Part shown: positions 36,497-45,113 of the stretch, piece after piece
How positions within the stretch are numbered: position 1 is the stretch's first letter
How the letters are laid out: every line of letters starts with the position of its first letter
Assembly (NCBI RefSeq): GCF_003814815.1
Contig: NZ_RKQQ01000002.1
Span: 434,001 to 498,000, forward strand
DNA: 64,000 bases
Source: Salisediminibacterium halotolerans
GTDB lineage: Bacteria; Bacillota; Bacilli; Bacillales; Salisediminibacteriaceae
Reading direction: 5' to 3'
Notes under the pieces: generated by a model
The model's input: only the letters and a program-made list of their open reading frames with translations
Told to the model about the DNA's origin: nothing
Database searches by the model: none
Program-made: the position numbers and the translations under genes

Positions 36497-36949
36497 ATGC
36501 GCTGGAATGCGGAATCGCTTAATTACTATGCTGAAGCAAAAGAATATGTCGATACAGCTCTTATCCCGTTGGTTCCGTTTAATTTTCAAGAAAAAACCCA
36601 ATCGGCTGCCGAACAAGGCGAGTACGTCCAGCTTTTATCTGAAGGGATTGAAAAGCAGTTTGCCGGGAGAATTATGCTCACACCGCCTTATACATATTTG
36701 CAAACGGATTCTCTAAAATCGCAGTGCGAAGCGTTAAAACAGTGGGACGATCACTTACTGGAGGCGGGGTTTGCACACCGCTTTTATATCACGGGAGACC
36801 CTGCTTGGCGTTCGCTTTCCCCGGCGGAAGAAGCGGAAGTGATTTGGATGCCGCCGATTTCACTCTCTTCGATGGAGATGAAACAAGTGAAGTCTGTTAT
36901 TTCACAGCAAATCGATCAAATAGTTCCGTTGATCACAGGCCGGTGGTAA
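36497..36949 (+). CDS. ypiF: DUF2487 family protein YpiF
   Basis: A 150-residue protein beginning MRWNAESLNYYAEAKEYVD, starting at ATG 36497 after GGAGGGG. Size and position directly before qcrA match B. subtilis YpiF (DUF2487). A segment YITGDPAWRSL near residue 97 stands out, but no catalytic motif is recognised. Function unknown. Confidence 0.8.
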   Translation: MRWNAESLNYYAEAKEYVDTALIPLVPFNFQEKTQSAAEQGEYVQLLSEGIEKQFAGRIMLTPPYTYLQTDSLKSQCEALKQWDDHLLEAGFAHRFYITGDPAWRSLSPAEEAEVIWMPPISLSSMEMKQVKSVISQQIDQIVPLITGRW

Positions 36950-36999
36950 ACGGATTAACAAATAATTATTATCTTCCTAAAACAATTCTTGTGAATCAA

Positions 37000-37029
37000 T
37001 TGACATTACCGCTTTTTTTGGTCTATCAT
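37000..37029 (+). promoter_or_regulatory. Sigma-A promoter for qcrABC
   Basis: A perfect -35 TTGACA at 37000-37005, an 18-base spacer and TATCAT at 37024-37029, about 70 bases upstream of the qcrA start. Confidence 0.75.
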
Positions 37030-37097
37030 GAGATTGTCTTAATTTATTTACGTTGTGTGAAGTTTTTGTGAACAAACGGAAGCGAGGAGGGAAGACC

Positions 37098-37604
37098 GTG
37101 AGTGAAGAAAGAAAACATCGGGTATCGCGGCGCCAATTTCTGACTTATACATTAACCGGTGTAGGCGGTTTCATGGCGGCTGGAATGTTAAGTCCTATGG
37201 TGCGTATGGCATTGGATCCGGCTTTAGAAGATACAGACGATTCAGATTTTATTTCCATCGGTTTAAGCGAGGATGATGTTACAGAGGAGCCGCAATTGGT
37301 TAATTTCGATGTCGAAATCGAAGACGGCTGGTATACATCTGAACAGACGCAATCCGCTTATGTTTTTCGTCAGGACGGTGAAATTCTTGCCTTGTCCCCG
37401 ATCTGTACCCATTTGGGATGTACCGTAGGTTGGGAAGGCAATCAAGACTACCCTGATCAGTTTTATTGTCCGTGTCATCACGGCCGGTTTGAACCGGACG
37501 GCACAAACATCCAAGGAACTCCGCCGACACGCCCGCTTGATGTTTATGAAGTGGAAGTGCGCGACGGTATGGTTCATCTCGGTAACATCCGAGAGCGAGG
37601 GTAA
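37098..37604 (+). CDS. qcrA: Menaquinol-cytochrome c reductase Rieske iron-sulfur subunit
   Basis: Rieske subunit of the b6c-type complex, 168 residues. The GTG at 37098 follows GAGGAGGGAAG. A twin-arginine-like RRQFLTYTL near residue 11 precedes the single membrane anchor. The [2Fe-2S] ligands are in CTHLGCTVGW near 101 and CPCHHGRFEPDG near 123. It starts the qcrA-qcrB-qcrC operon of the respiratory chain fed by menaquinone. Confidence 0.95.
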   Translation: MSEERKHRVSRRQFLTYTLTGVGGFMAAGMLSPMVRMALDPALEDTDDSDFISIGLSEDDVTEEPQLVNFDVEIEDGWYTSEQTQSAYVFRQDGEILALSPICTHLGCTVGWEGNQDYPDQFYCPCHHGRFEPDGTNIQGTPPTRPLDVYEVEVRDGMVHLGNIRERG

Positions 37605-37619
37605 AAGGGGGCTTATGTA

Positions 37620-38291
37620 ATGTTACAAAAAATTTATGATTGGTTGGACACACGGCTCGATATTACGCCGATGTGGCGGGACATTGCCGATCATGAAGTT
37701 CCGGAACACGTTAATCCGGCGCATCATTTTTCAGCATTTGTCTATTGTTTCGGCGGCCTCACATTTTTTGTCGTCGTCATTCAGATTCTTTCCGGAATGT
37801 TTTTAACAATGTATTACGTCCCGGATATTGTTCATGCTTATGAATCGGTTTATTATTTGCAAAATGAAGTGACGCACGGGATGATCGTGCGCGGCATGCA
37901 CCATTGGGGAGCCAGTTTAGTCATTGTGATGATGTTTTTACATACGCTCCGCGTGTTTTTTACCGGATCGTATAAAAAACCGCGAGAGTTGAATTGGGTT
38001 GTCGGCGTCCTTTTATTCTTTGTCGTTTTAGGGCTCGGTTTTACCGGATATTTGCTTCCTTGGGACATGAAAGCATACTTTGCCACAGTTGTCGGGCTTG
38101 AAATTGCCGAAAGCGCGCCAATCATCGGCGGGTTTGCCAGCACATTGCTTGCCGGCGGAGAAATTATCGGGGCACAAACTTTAGCTCGCTTTTTTGCGAT
38201 TCATGTGTTTTTCCTCCCGGGCGCTTTGCTCGGCTTGTTGGGAGCCCATTTTTATATGATTCGTAAGCAAGGTATTTCAGGGCCGCTCTAA
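37620..38291 (+). CDS. qcrB: Menaquinol-cytochrome c reductase cytochrome b subunit
   Basis: Cytochrome b6-like membrane subunit of 223 residues with four transmembrane segments. Haem-ligand histidines are visible in GMHHWGASLVIVMMFLHTLR near residues 94-113 and FFAIHVFFLPGALLGLLGAH near 191-210. A cysteine for a covalent haem, as in cytochrome b6, is not identifiable with certainty. It quinol-oxidises together with the N-terminal part of QcrC (subunit IV). Confidence 0.95.
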   Translation: MLQKIYDWLDTRLDITPMWRDIADHEVPEHVNPAHHFSAFVYCFGGLTFFVVVIQILSGMFLTMYYVPDIVHAYESVYYLQNEVTHGMIVRGMHHWGASLVIVMMFLHTLRVFFTGSYKKPRELNWVVGVLLFFVVLGLGFTGYLLPWDMKAYFATVVGLEIAESAPIIGGFASTLLAGGEIIGAQTLARFFAIHVFFLPGALLGLLGAHFYMIRKQGISGPL

Positions 38292-38322
38292 GCGGCAGGA
38301 CATAAGACAAGGAGGGTAAATT

Positions 38323-39135
38323 ATGCAACGCGGTAAAGGGTTAAAGTTTGTTGGAGACTCCCGTCTTGTGGATCGTAAAAAGCAAAATATCCCTAAGGAC
38401 TATTCAGAATATCCGGGTAAAACAGAAGCATTTTGGCCGAACTTTCTGCTTCGTGAATGGATGGTCGGCTCAGTCTTTTTAATCGGGTTTCTTATTTTGA
38501 CTGTTGCGCATCCAGCACCGCTTGAACGAGTCGCAGATCCAATGGATTCCGGTTACATACCGTTACCGGATTGGTATTTCTTATTTTTATATCAACTTTT
38601 AAAATATGAATTTGCAGCCGGTGATTACACGGTTATCGGCGCCGTCGTCATCCCGGGAATTGCATTTGGAGCTCTGCTGTTAGCGCCGTGGATAGACCCC
38701 GGTAAAGAAAGGCGGCCGCAAAAAAGGCCGATTGGGACAAGCTTAATGCTTCTGGCCGTTGTTTCAATCATTTATCTTACTTGGGAATCTGTCGACGAAC
38801 ACGATTGGGAAGCGGCCGAACAGCAAGGTGAAATTGTTGAAGACATTGACGTAGATGAGTCCGCTGAGGGCTATGAAATCTATCAAAGTCAAGACTCATG
38901 TATCGGCTGCCATGGCGGAGATATGCTCGGCGGCGCTGCCGGGCCGAACATTTTTGAAAGTGATTACGACACAGAGCAAGTCATTGAAATCATCGAAGAC
39001 GGCATCGGCGAAATGCCCGGCGGTCAATTCGAAGGTTCTGATGAAGAACTGGAAACACTTGCTGAGTTTATTGCCAATGACGGACAAGAAAACGGCAACG
39101 GCGGCGATGACGGCAATGGAAACAACGATGAGTAA
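38323..39135 (+). CDS. qcrC: Menaquinol-cytochrome c reductase fused subunit IV - cytochrome c
   Basis: A 270-residue fusion typical of Bacilli: an N-terminal subunit-IV-like part with three membrane segments (including PLPDWYFLFLYQLLKYE near residue 85 with the PDWYF Qo motif) and a C-terminal cytochrome c domain with one haem site, CIGCHGG near 193. A methionine ligand candidate lies in GEMPGGQF near 228. The protein ends in a Gly/Asn/Asp tail (about residues 253-270) longer than in B. subtilis, consistent with an acidic surface exposed outside the cell. Confidence 0.94.
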   Translation: MQRGKGLKFVGDSRLVDRKKQNIPKDYSEYPGKTEAFWPNFLLREWMVGSVFLIGFLILTVAHPAPLERVADPMDSGYIPLPDWYFLFLYQLLKYEFAAGDYTVIGAVVIPGIAFGALLLAPWIDPGKERRPQKRPIGTSLMLLAVVSIIYLTWESVDEHDWEAAEQQGEIVEDIDVDESAEGYEIYQSQDSCIGCHGGDMLGGAAGPNIFESDYDTEQVIEIIEDGIGEMPGGQFEGSDEELETLAEFIANDGQENGNGGDDGNGNNDE

Positions 39136-39155
39136 AGTTTTTCTATAGCATAAGC

Positions 39156-39192
39156 CATGCCGGTTGCATTTAATGCAGCCGGCATGTTTTTA
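39156..39192 (+). terminator. Rho-independent terminator after qcrC
   Basis: Stem CATGCCGG / CCGGCATG extended inside by TGCATT / AATGCA, followed by TTTTTATT. Confidence 0.88.
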
Positions 39193-39232
39193 TTAGAGAG
39201 AGCGATTGAAAATGAACAAGAGAGGATGTAAG

Positions 39233-39835
39233 ATGTTTACATATTTTATGACCCTCATCGGACAGCGGTGGTTTATCCTGAGTTTGTTGCTCATTAATAT
39301 ATTTGGGACAATTTATGGGTTCATCTGGTACGGGCCCCAGCTCCAAGAGACCCCTTGGTATTTTTTACCATTAGTTCCAAACAGTCCGACAGCAAGCTTG
39401 TTTTTTTGTATCGTGTTAGCGGCGTTTTTATTCGGACGTAACATGCCGCTCGTTGAAGCTTTGGCAGCGGTAACGCTTTTGAAATACGGAGTATGGGCGG
39501 TGGTGATGATTCTTTGGGCCGGTGCAGCCGGAAGTGTCATAACACTGCTGGATTTCATGCTGATCTTCAGTCATTTAGGTATGGCGGTACAAGGTCTATT
39601 ATATGCGCCGTTTTATAAAATAAAGCCTTGGCATCTTATAATCGTGGCGGTCTGGACATTGCATAACGATGTGATTGATTATGTTTACGGAATGCATCCG
39701 TGGGTGAAGTCGACTATTATGCCGAACATCGAAGAAATTGCGTACTTTACATTTTGGCTTAGCATCGCTTCGCTTTTGATTGTGTATTACCTTCACCATA
39801 CGAGCGAGAAGCGGGAACTTCCAAACAGAAAGTGA
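39233..39835 (+). CDS. ypjA: DUF1405 membrane protein YpjA
   Basis: A 200-residue membrane protein with about six hydrophobic segments. ATG at 39233 follows AGAGGATG and gives MFTYFMTLIGQRWF; the ATG at 39206 would put that site inside the gene. Position after qcrC and length match YpjA of B. subtilis. Function unknown. Confidence 0.82.
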   Translation: MFTYFMTLIGQRWFILSLLLINIFGTIYGFIWYGPQLQETPWYFLPLVPNSPTASLFFCIVLAAFLFGRNMPLVEALAAVTLLKYGVWAVVMILWAGAAGSVITLLDFMLIFSHLGMAVQGLLYAPFYKIKPWHLIIVAVWTLHNDVIDYVYGMHPWVKSTIMPNIEEIAYFTFWLSIASLLIVYYLHHTSEKRELPNRK

Positions 39836-39838
39836 AAC

Positions 39839-39880
39839 AAAATGACAGCTGATCCGTAAAGTATAGTGTCATTTTATTTG
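39839..39880 (+). terminator. Possible terminator after ypjA
   Basis: Nine-pair stem AAAATGACA / TGTCATTTT with a 19-base loop and a T-rich tail, directly after the ypjA stop. Confidence 0.5.
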
Positions 39881-39906
39881 ACGGTTTGACGTAATTTGAC
39901 TAAAAT
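39878..39906 (+). promoter_or_regulatory. Sigma-A promoter for the YugP-type protease gene
   Basis: TTGACG at 39878-39883, a 17-base spacer and TAAAAT at 39901-39906, 33 bases upstream of the start codon. Confidence 0.7.
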
Positions 39907-39938
39907 AATGAACAGAAAAGAAAAGGAGGTCGCATATC

Positions 39939-40625
39939 ATGTTTGAAACAATGGGCGGATTTCTCATTTATTTTGCCATTTTAATGCTTTTGCCTTTGTG
40001 GGCAAGTTCAAAGGTGAAAAACACGTATAAAAAATATTCGCAAGTCGCTTCATCGTCAGGTATGCCCGGCTACCAGGTTGCGCGGAAAATACTGGATGAG
40101 AACGGCTTGATGGATGTTACGGTCGAACCGGTAAAGGGTACGCTTACCGACCATTACGATCCGCGGTCAAAAACCGTGCGCCTGTCTGAGCACAACTTTT
40201 ACGGCAATTCGATTGCCGGCGCTGCAGTGGCAGCGCACGAAGTCGGTCATGCAATGCAGGACGCGGAAGAATACGCGTTTCTCCGCTTTCGCCATTCCCT
40301 CGTCCCGGTAGCGAGCTTTGGCTCGAATGCATCGATCTTTTTGATTATCGGCGGTATTCTCATGAGCGCGAGCGGACTGGTAGCCGCCGGCATCGTGCTG
40401 ATGTCGTTTGCCGTCTTGTTCCAGCTCGTTACGCTGCCGGTTGAACTCAATGCTTCGAACCGGGCGATGGAACAAGTTGTATCTGCCGGCGTGATTGCAA
40501 ATAACGAAGAGCGGCAAACGAAAAAAGTTCTTAACGCCGCCGCTTTAACGTACGTTGCTTCTGCGCTCGTCGCGCTGATGGAATTGATGCGGTTTGTGAT
40601 GATGTTTTTAGCGATGGACGACTGA
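39939..40625 (+). CDS. YugP-type zinc metallopeptidase, membrane bound
   Basis: A 228-residue membrane protein. The zinc motif HEVGHAMQDAE is near residue 100, preceded by DHYDPRSKTVRLSEHNF, the family signature. Hydrophobic segments lie at about 6-22, 123-165 and 205-225. It matches the YugP family of neutral zinc proteases. In B. subtilis yugP is elsewhere and ypjB occupies this position, so this is a local replacement. It has its own promoter and terminator. Confidence 0.85.
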   Translation: MFETMGGFLIYFAILMLLPLWASSKVKNTYKKYSQVASSSGMPGYQVARKILDENGLMDVTVEPVKGTLTDHYDPRSKTVRLSEHNFYGNSIAGAAVAAHEVGHAMQDAEEYAFLRFRHSLVPVASFGSNASIFLIIGGILMSASGLVAAGIVLMSFAVLFQLVTLPVELNASNRAMEQVVSAGVIANNEERQTKKVLNAAALTYVASALVALMELMRFVMMFLAMDD

Positions 40626-40644
40626 TTGCTTGAAAACTGTAAAA

Positions 40645-40685
40645 AAATACGCCTTGTGCCGAACCGGCATAAGGCGTATTTTTTA
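40645..40685. terminator. Bidirectional terminator between the protease gene and yitT
   Basis: Long stem ATACGCCTTGTGCCG / CGGCATAAGGCGTAT with A residues on the left and T residues on the right, so it can serve both converging genes. Confidence 0.88.
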
Positions 40686-41552
40686 TAATTCCAGCGGCCG
40701 TTTATTTTCATCGAGCGTAAATCCCTCGCCCATAATATCTTGCACATCTGTAAGCGTGACAAAAGCATGGGGGTCGACGCTGTGAATTAAGTGTTTCAGC
40801 CGAATCATTTCATTGCGGCCGACAACGCAGTATAACACATCGCGTTTTTCATCTGTAAACGTTCCCTGTCCTTTTAAAATCGTTGCGCCGCGGTCCATCT
40901 CGGCGAGAATCGTCTCCGATATTTCTTTGCTTCGGTTTGAAATGATCATCGCTGCTTTGCCGGAGTAAGCGCCCTGCTGAATTAAATCAATCACTTTCGC
41001 AGCAATAAACACAGCTACGAGCGTGTACATCGCTTCCCGGTAGTTTAAGTACAGCAACGATGCAGATATGACAAGCGCGTCGATCATAAACATCGTTTTT
41101 CCCATGCTCCAGCCGAAATATTTATACACGAGCTTCGCGATGATATCAACACCGCCGGTCGTTCCGCCGGCGCGAAAAGTAATCCCGAGCCCTGCACCGA
41201 TAAAAGCGCCGGCAAATAAAGCGGCGAGCGTTAAATCGTCGTGCAAGGGAATATGGATGAGCGGAAACGCTTGAAAAAGCCAGAGAAAAAACGACAGCGA
41301 AGCGGTTCCGAAAACGGTGTAAATAAATGCAGTCCTGCCTAAAACTTTATACCCGATGAAAAAGAGCGGGATATTCAGCAAAATGTTTGAATAAGCCGGA
41401 TCAAACTGAACAGCGTAGTATAATATTAAAGTAATCCCGGTTAATCCTCCGTCGGCTAAGTTGTTTTCGATCGTGAAATACACAAGTCCAAACGACATAA
41501 TCGCGGTTCCGAGCAAGATCATTGCACTGTGTTTAATGTATAGTTTTGTCAA
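40683..41552 (-). CDS. ypjC: YitT family membrane protein with C-terminal DUF2179 domain
   Basis: A 289-residue protein on the minus strand. The first 200 residues hold five to six membrane segments, including GITLILYYAVQFDP near residue 38 and GAGLGITFRAGGTTGGVDIIAK near 118. The cytosolic C-terminal domain (about 200-280, VLYCVVGRNEMIRLKHLI and DPHAFVTLTDVQDIMG) is DUF2179. Position corresponds to B. subtilis ypjC. Transport or regulatory role is unproven. Confidence 0.8.
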   Translation of the reverse strand: MTKLYIKHSAMILLGTAIMSFGLVYFTIENNLADGGLTGITLILYYAVQFDPAYSNILLNIPLFFIGYKVLGRTAFIYTVFGTASLSFFLWLFQAFPLIHIPLHDDLTLAALFAGAFIGAGLGITFRAGGTTGGVDIIAKLVYKYFGWSMGKTMFMIDALVISASLLYLNYREAMYTLVAVFIAAKVIDLIQQGAYSGKAAMIISNRSKEISETILAEMDRGATILKGQGTFTDEKRDVLYCVVGRNEMIRLKHLIHSVDPHAFVTLTDVQDIMGEGFTLDENKRPLEL

Positions 41553-41630
41553 TCAGTTTCCTCCTTTTCCGTTAATGAACCCGCTCAATTATAATGCAAG
41601 CTGCTTTTACTGGCAATCCAAATAAAACAT

Positions 41631-41659
41631 TTGTCAAAAAGCGCTGATTCCATTACGAT
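41631..41659 (+). promoter_or_regulatory. Sigma-A promoter for the ypjD-dapB-mgsA-bsh-cca-birA operon
   Basis: TTGTCA at 41631-41636, a 17-base spacer and TACGAT at 41654-41659, 42 bases upstream of ypjD. Confidence 0.6.
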
Positions 41660-41701
41660 TATCGAAGGGAGCATACACTTCAGCAAGAGAGGACGGATAA
41701 C

Positions 41702-42040
41702 TTGAACGAGAAACGAACAATCAGCGAGATCCAAACAGAAGTGGATACATACATTTCCCAATTTAAAGAAGGGTATTTTTCGCCGCTTGCGATGAATGCA
41801 AGACTCACGGAAGAACTGGGAGAATTGGCGCGGGAAATCAATCACTACTACGGCGAAAAACCGAAAAAAACATCGGAAGATGATAATACGATTGCAGAAG
41901 AGCTCGGCGATTTGCTGTTTGTGATTGTGTGTCTGGCTAATTCCCTGGAGATTGATTTAGAGGAAGCCTTCAATACTGTAATAAATAAATTTGAAACGCG
42001 CGATGAAAACAGATGGACGAAAAAAGAGGAGGAAAAATAA
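41702..42040 (+). CDS. ypjD: MazG-like nucleotide pyrophosphohydrolase YpjD
   Basis: A 112-residue all-alpha NTP pyrophosphohydrolase. The metal-binding helices show EELGELAREINHYYGEK near residue 39 and EELGDLLFVIVCLAN near 66 (ExxE and ExxD pattern). TTG at 41702 is the likely start, after GAGAGGACGG. It is separated from dapB by no bases, as in B. subtilis. Probably removes abnormal nucleotides. Confidence 0.88.
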   Translation: MNEKRTISEIQTEVDTYISQFKEGYFSPLAMNARLTEELGELAREINHYYGEKPKKTSEDDNTIAEELGDLLFVIVCLANSLEIDLEEAFNTVINKFETRDENRWTKKEEEK

Positions 42041-42838
42041 ATGATCAATATAGTTGTGGCAGGAGCGAAAGGGAAGATGGGCGCGGAAGCAGTAAGAATG
42101 GTGCAAGCCGAAAAGGACTTTTCGCTCGCAGCTGCGGTCGATCTTGAGGGAGCCGGGAAAAAGATGAAAGATATCGACGGCATGGAGCCGCTCGACGTTC
42201 CGGTCTATACAGATATGCAAGCATGCCTTGACGAAGTGAAAGCAGATGTACTGATCGATTTGACTTCTCCCGGGGTCGGCAAAAAACATATGCAGATTGC
42301 GATTGAAAACGGCGTACGCCCTGTTGTCGGGACGACCGGGTTTTCGGAAGAGGATGTTGAGGAACTGTCTCAGTTAGCAGCAGAAAAGCAAATCGGCGCG
42401 GTCATTGCCCCGAATTTTGCCATCGGTGCCGTGCTGTTAATGAAATTTTCACAGCTGGCGGCCAAGTACATGCCGGATGTGGAAATTATTGAACAGCACC
42501 ACGATAAAAAACTCGATGCACCGTCGGGAACAGCGGTAAAAACCGCGCAAATGATATCGGAAGTACGCGACGAACGCCCGCAAGGACACCCGGACGAAGA
42601 AGAACAGCTGAGCGGAGTCCGCGGCGGAGAGCACGAGGGCATGCACATTCACAGCGTACGTCTCCCCGGGTTGGTTGCGCACCAAGAAGTAATCTTTGGC
42701 GGTGAGGGGCAGACGCTTACCGTCCGGCATGATTCTTTAAACCGCACCTCGTTTATGCCGGGGATTAAATTGGCCTGTCAACATGTTATGACGATGAGTT
42801 CACTCGTATACGGTCTCGAACAGCTTCTTGATATATAG
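42041..42838 (+). CDS. dapB: 4-hydroxy-tetrahydrodipicolinate reductase
   Basis: Lysine and diaminopimelate pathway reductase, 265 residues. The NAD(P) site is [13 protein letters not shown] near residue 5. The active-site [19 protein letters not shown] near 149 includes the catalytic His pair and lysine; [16 protein letters not shown] near 196 follows. Needed for cell wall synthesis, which PonA also serves. Confidence 0.96.
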   Translation: MINIVVAGAKGKMGAEAVRMVQAEKDFSLAAAVDLEGAGKKMKDIDGMEPLDVPVYTDMQACLDEVKADVLIDLTSPGVGKKHMQIAIENGVRPVVGTTGFSEEDVEELSQLAAEKQIGAVIAPNFAIGAVLLMKFSQLAAKYMPDVEIIEQHHDKKLDAPSGTAVKTAQMISEVRDERPQGHPDEEEQLSGVRGGEHEGMHIHSVRLPGLVAHQEVIFGGEGQTLTVRHDSLNRTSFMPGIKLACQHVMTMSSLVYGLEQLLDI

Positions 42839-42851
42839 AAGGGAGAAACTT

Positions 42852-43283
42852 ATGAATATCGCTTTTATTGCGCATGATAAAAAGAAAGATGATCTTGTTA
42901 CCTTTGCACTTGCTTACGAACCGGTGCTGCAAAAGCATACACTTTATTCGACCGGAACAACCGGCAAGCGTATGACAGCAGAAACGTCTCTTACCGTTCA
43001 CCGGTTTCAATCCGGTCCGCTCGGAGGCGATCAGCAAATCGGCGCGCTGGTTGCAGAAAATAAAATGGATCTTGTTATTTTTTTCAAAGATCCGCTTACC
43101 GCCCAGCCTCATGAACCTGATATTAACGCACTCATTCGCCTGTGTGACGTTTACAGTATTCCGCTTGCAACAAATATGGCGACAGCAGAAATATTGCTCT
43201 CTGGATTGAAAAGGGGCGAATTTGCTTTTCGCGAATTGTTGAAAAAGGATGAAGAAGAGGAGACAGGAACTCATGGTGCTTGA
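42852..43283 (+). CDS. mgsA: Methylglyoxal synthase
   Basis: Converts dihydroxyacetone phosphate to methylglyoxal. ATG at 42852 follows AGAAGGGAGAAA and gives 143 residues. Motifs are [10 protein letters not shown] near residue 5, TTGTTG-type [10 protein letters not shown] near 34, the phosphate site [12 protein letters not shown] near 58 and [18 protein letters not shown] near 75 with the catalytic aspartate. It overlaps bshB1 by eleven bases. Linkage with bacillithiol genes is notable because bacillithiol helps detoxify methylglyoxal. Confidence 0.95.
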   Translation: MNIAFIAHDKKKDDLVTFALAYEPVLQKHTLYSTGTTGKRMTAETSLTVHRFQSGPLGGDQQIGALVAENKMDLVIFFKDPLTAQPHEPDINALIRLCDVYSIPLATNMATAEILLSGLKRGEFAFRELLKKDEEEETGTHGA

Positions 43284-43986
43284 TATTTTAGCAGTCGGCG
43301 CTCACCCGGACGATATTGAGATCGGGATGGGCGCGACAGCGGCTAAGTTAGCGGAGCAAGGAAAAAAAGTAGGGTTTTTTATTTTAACCGAAGCTGAGCT
43401 GTCTTCAAACGGAACAGTTGACACGCGCCTGGAAGAAGCGCAGCAAGCCGCAGATGTCCTCGGAGCTGCAGACTTAAAAATCTGCCAGTGGCCGGACAGG
43501 AAACTGCTTGATTATCGGCGTCGAATCATTGATCAATTAACAGAAGTGATTCGTGCGCATCGTCCGGAGCTTGTCTTCTCCCCGCATAGAAACGACCGCC
43601 ATCCCGATCACGGCGATTGCAGTGAATTGGTAAAAGAGGCTTTTTTTTCTGCGGGGATAAAAAAGTATCAAACAGGACAGAGCGATCCGGCACCGGCGTA
43701 CCGACCGGACGCGCATATGTATTATCAAATTAACGGCAATCAGTCGCCTGATTTTTTAATCGATGTCACCAATGTGATTGAAAAAAAATTCGCAGCACTG
43801 CACTGTTATAAAACGCAGTTCGAAATGAACGAGGAACGCAGCGCTACACCGTTAAACAACGGTTACTTGGAGCAGTTAAAATCCCGGGAAAAGAGATACG
43901 GCCGAGAAGCCGGCACAGAGTATGCGGAAGGCTTCTTCACAGAAAGACCGCTGATGATACATCAGCTGTTAGGAGAATCACGATGA
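43273..43986 (+). CDS. bshB1: Bacillithiol biosynthesis deacetylase BshB1
   Basis: Zinc-dependent LmbE-family deacetylase that removes acetyl from GlcNAc-malate. The 237-residue protein starts at ATG 43273 and has the metal motif [12 protein letters not shown] near residue 8 and [12 protein letters not shown] near 106. The third ligand is likely the His in ALHCYKTQ near 178. It overlaps mgsA and bshA, placing it inside one coupled operon. Confidence 0.94.
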   Translation: MVLDILAVGAHPDDIEIGMGATAAKLAEQGKKVGFFILTEAELSSNGTVDTRLEEAQQAADVLGAADLKICQWPDRKLLDYRRRIIDQLTEVIRAHRPELVFSPHRNDRHPDHGDCSELVKEAFFSAGIKKYQTGQSDPAPAYRPDAHMYYQINGNQSPDFLIDVTNVIEKKFAALHCYKTQFEMNEERSATPLNNGYLEQLKSREKRYGREAGTEYAEGFFTERPLMIHQLLGESR

Positions 43987-45113
43987 GTTTAAAGATTGGC
44001 ATTACCTGTTATCCGACTGTCGGCGGTTCGGGCGTTGTTGCAGCGGAACTCGGGAAAGCACTTGCAGAAAAAGGACACGATATTCATTTTATCAGTTCAG
44101 CGCTGCCGTACAGATTAGATGATTTCACAGCGAATATTGCGTTTCATCAAGTAGAAGTGAATCAATATTCCGTCTTTCAATACCCGCCTTATGATTTAGC
44201 ATTGGCAAATAAGATGGCGGAAGTCATTAAGCGGGAAAAGTTGGACATTCTCCACGTGCATTACGCTGTACCGCACGCAATCAGCGCCTTTTTAGCGAAA
44301 GAAATGGTCGCGCATGATGTAAAAATTGTCACGACACTGCACGGCACAGATATTACGGTGCTCGGTTATGATCCTTCGCTTTCAGATATGGTGAGGTTTG
44401 GCATCCAAAAGTCGGATTGTGTAACGGCCGTCTCCGATGATCTTGTCCGGCAGACAAAAACGCTGTTAAATATTGATGATCACATTGCTACCGTTTACAA
44501 TTTTATTGATCATGCTGTATACCATCCGAAAAAATCAGCAAAAATCCGTGCTGATTTGCGTATAAGCGAATCTGCAAAAATCCTCGTTCACGTATCAAAC
44601 TTTCGCAAAGTTAAACGTGTCGAAGATGTCGTGAAAGTTTTTCACCGTATTCGCCGTACGAACGATGCGGTGCTGTTATTGATCGGTGAAGGACCGGAAA
44701 TGCCGGTTATTGAAAAATTAGTCAATGACCTGGGAGTAACAGATCATGTGCGTTTTTTAGGCAACCAAAAACAAGTCGCCGAGCTTTTGTCGATCAGTGA
44801 TGTGAAACTATTGCTTTCTGAAAAAGAAAGCTTCGGTTTGGTTCTTCTAGAAGCGATGGCTTGCGGGGTTCCGGCAGTAGGCTCGAATATCGGCGGCATA
44901 CCAGAGGTGATCGAAGACGGTGTTTCCGGCTACGTTAGGCCGCTGGGAGATATTGATGCGATCGCCGCTGCAGTTGACGGTCTGCTAAAAGATGACGCTT
45001 TACGAAACCGAATGGCTGAAGCCGCGAAAAAAAGGGTGTTCAATTATTTTCACCAAGACCGAATTGTCTCTGATTACGAAGCCGTGTACCGAAAGGCGCT
45101 GAACGGGCAGTGA
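43983..45113 (+). CDS. bshA: N-acetyl-alpha-D-glucosaminyl L-malate synthase BshA
   Basis: Family-4 glycosyltransferase for the first step of bacillithiol synthesis, 376 residues. The N-terminal half has CYPTVGGSGVVAAELGKALA near residue 8 and VTTLHGTDITVLG near 116. The donor-binding half has LIGEGPE near 237 and ESFGLVLLEAMACGVP near 282. With bshB1 and YpdA the bacillithiol system is largely represented; BshC is not in this window. Confidence 0.95.
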   Translation: MSLKIGITCYPTVGGSGVVAAELGKALAEKGHDIHFISSALPYRLDDFTANIAFHQVEVNQYSVFQYPPYDLALANKMAEVIKREKLDILHVHYAVPHAISAFLAKEMVAHDVKIVTTLHGTDITVLGYDPSLSDMVRFGIQKSDCVTAVSDDLVRQTKTLLNIDDHIATVYNFIDHAVYHPKKSAKIRADLRISESAKILVHVSNFRKVKRVEDVVKVFHRIRRTNDAVLLLIGEGPEMPVIEKLVNDLGVTDHVRFLGNQKQVAELLSISDVKLLLSEKESFGLVLLEAMACGVPAVGSNIGGIPEVIEDGVSGYVRPLGDIDAIAAAVDGLLKDDALRNRMAEAAKKRVFNYFHQDRIVSDYEAVYRKALNGQ

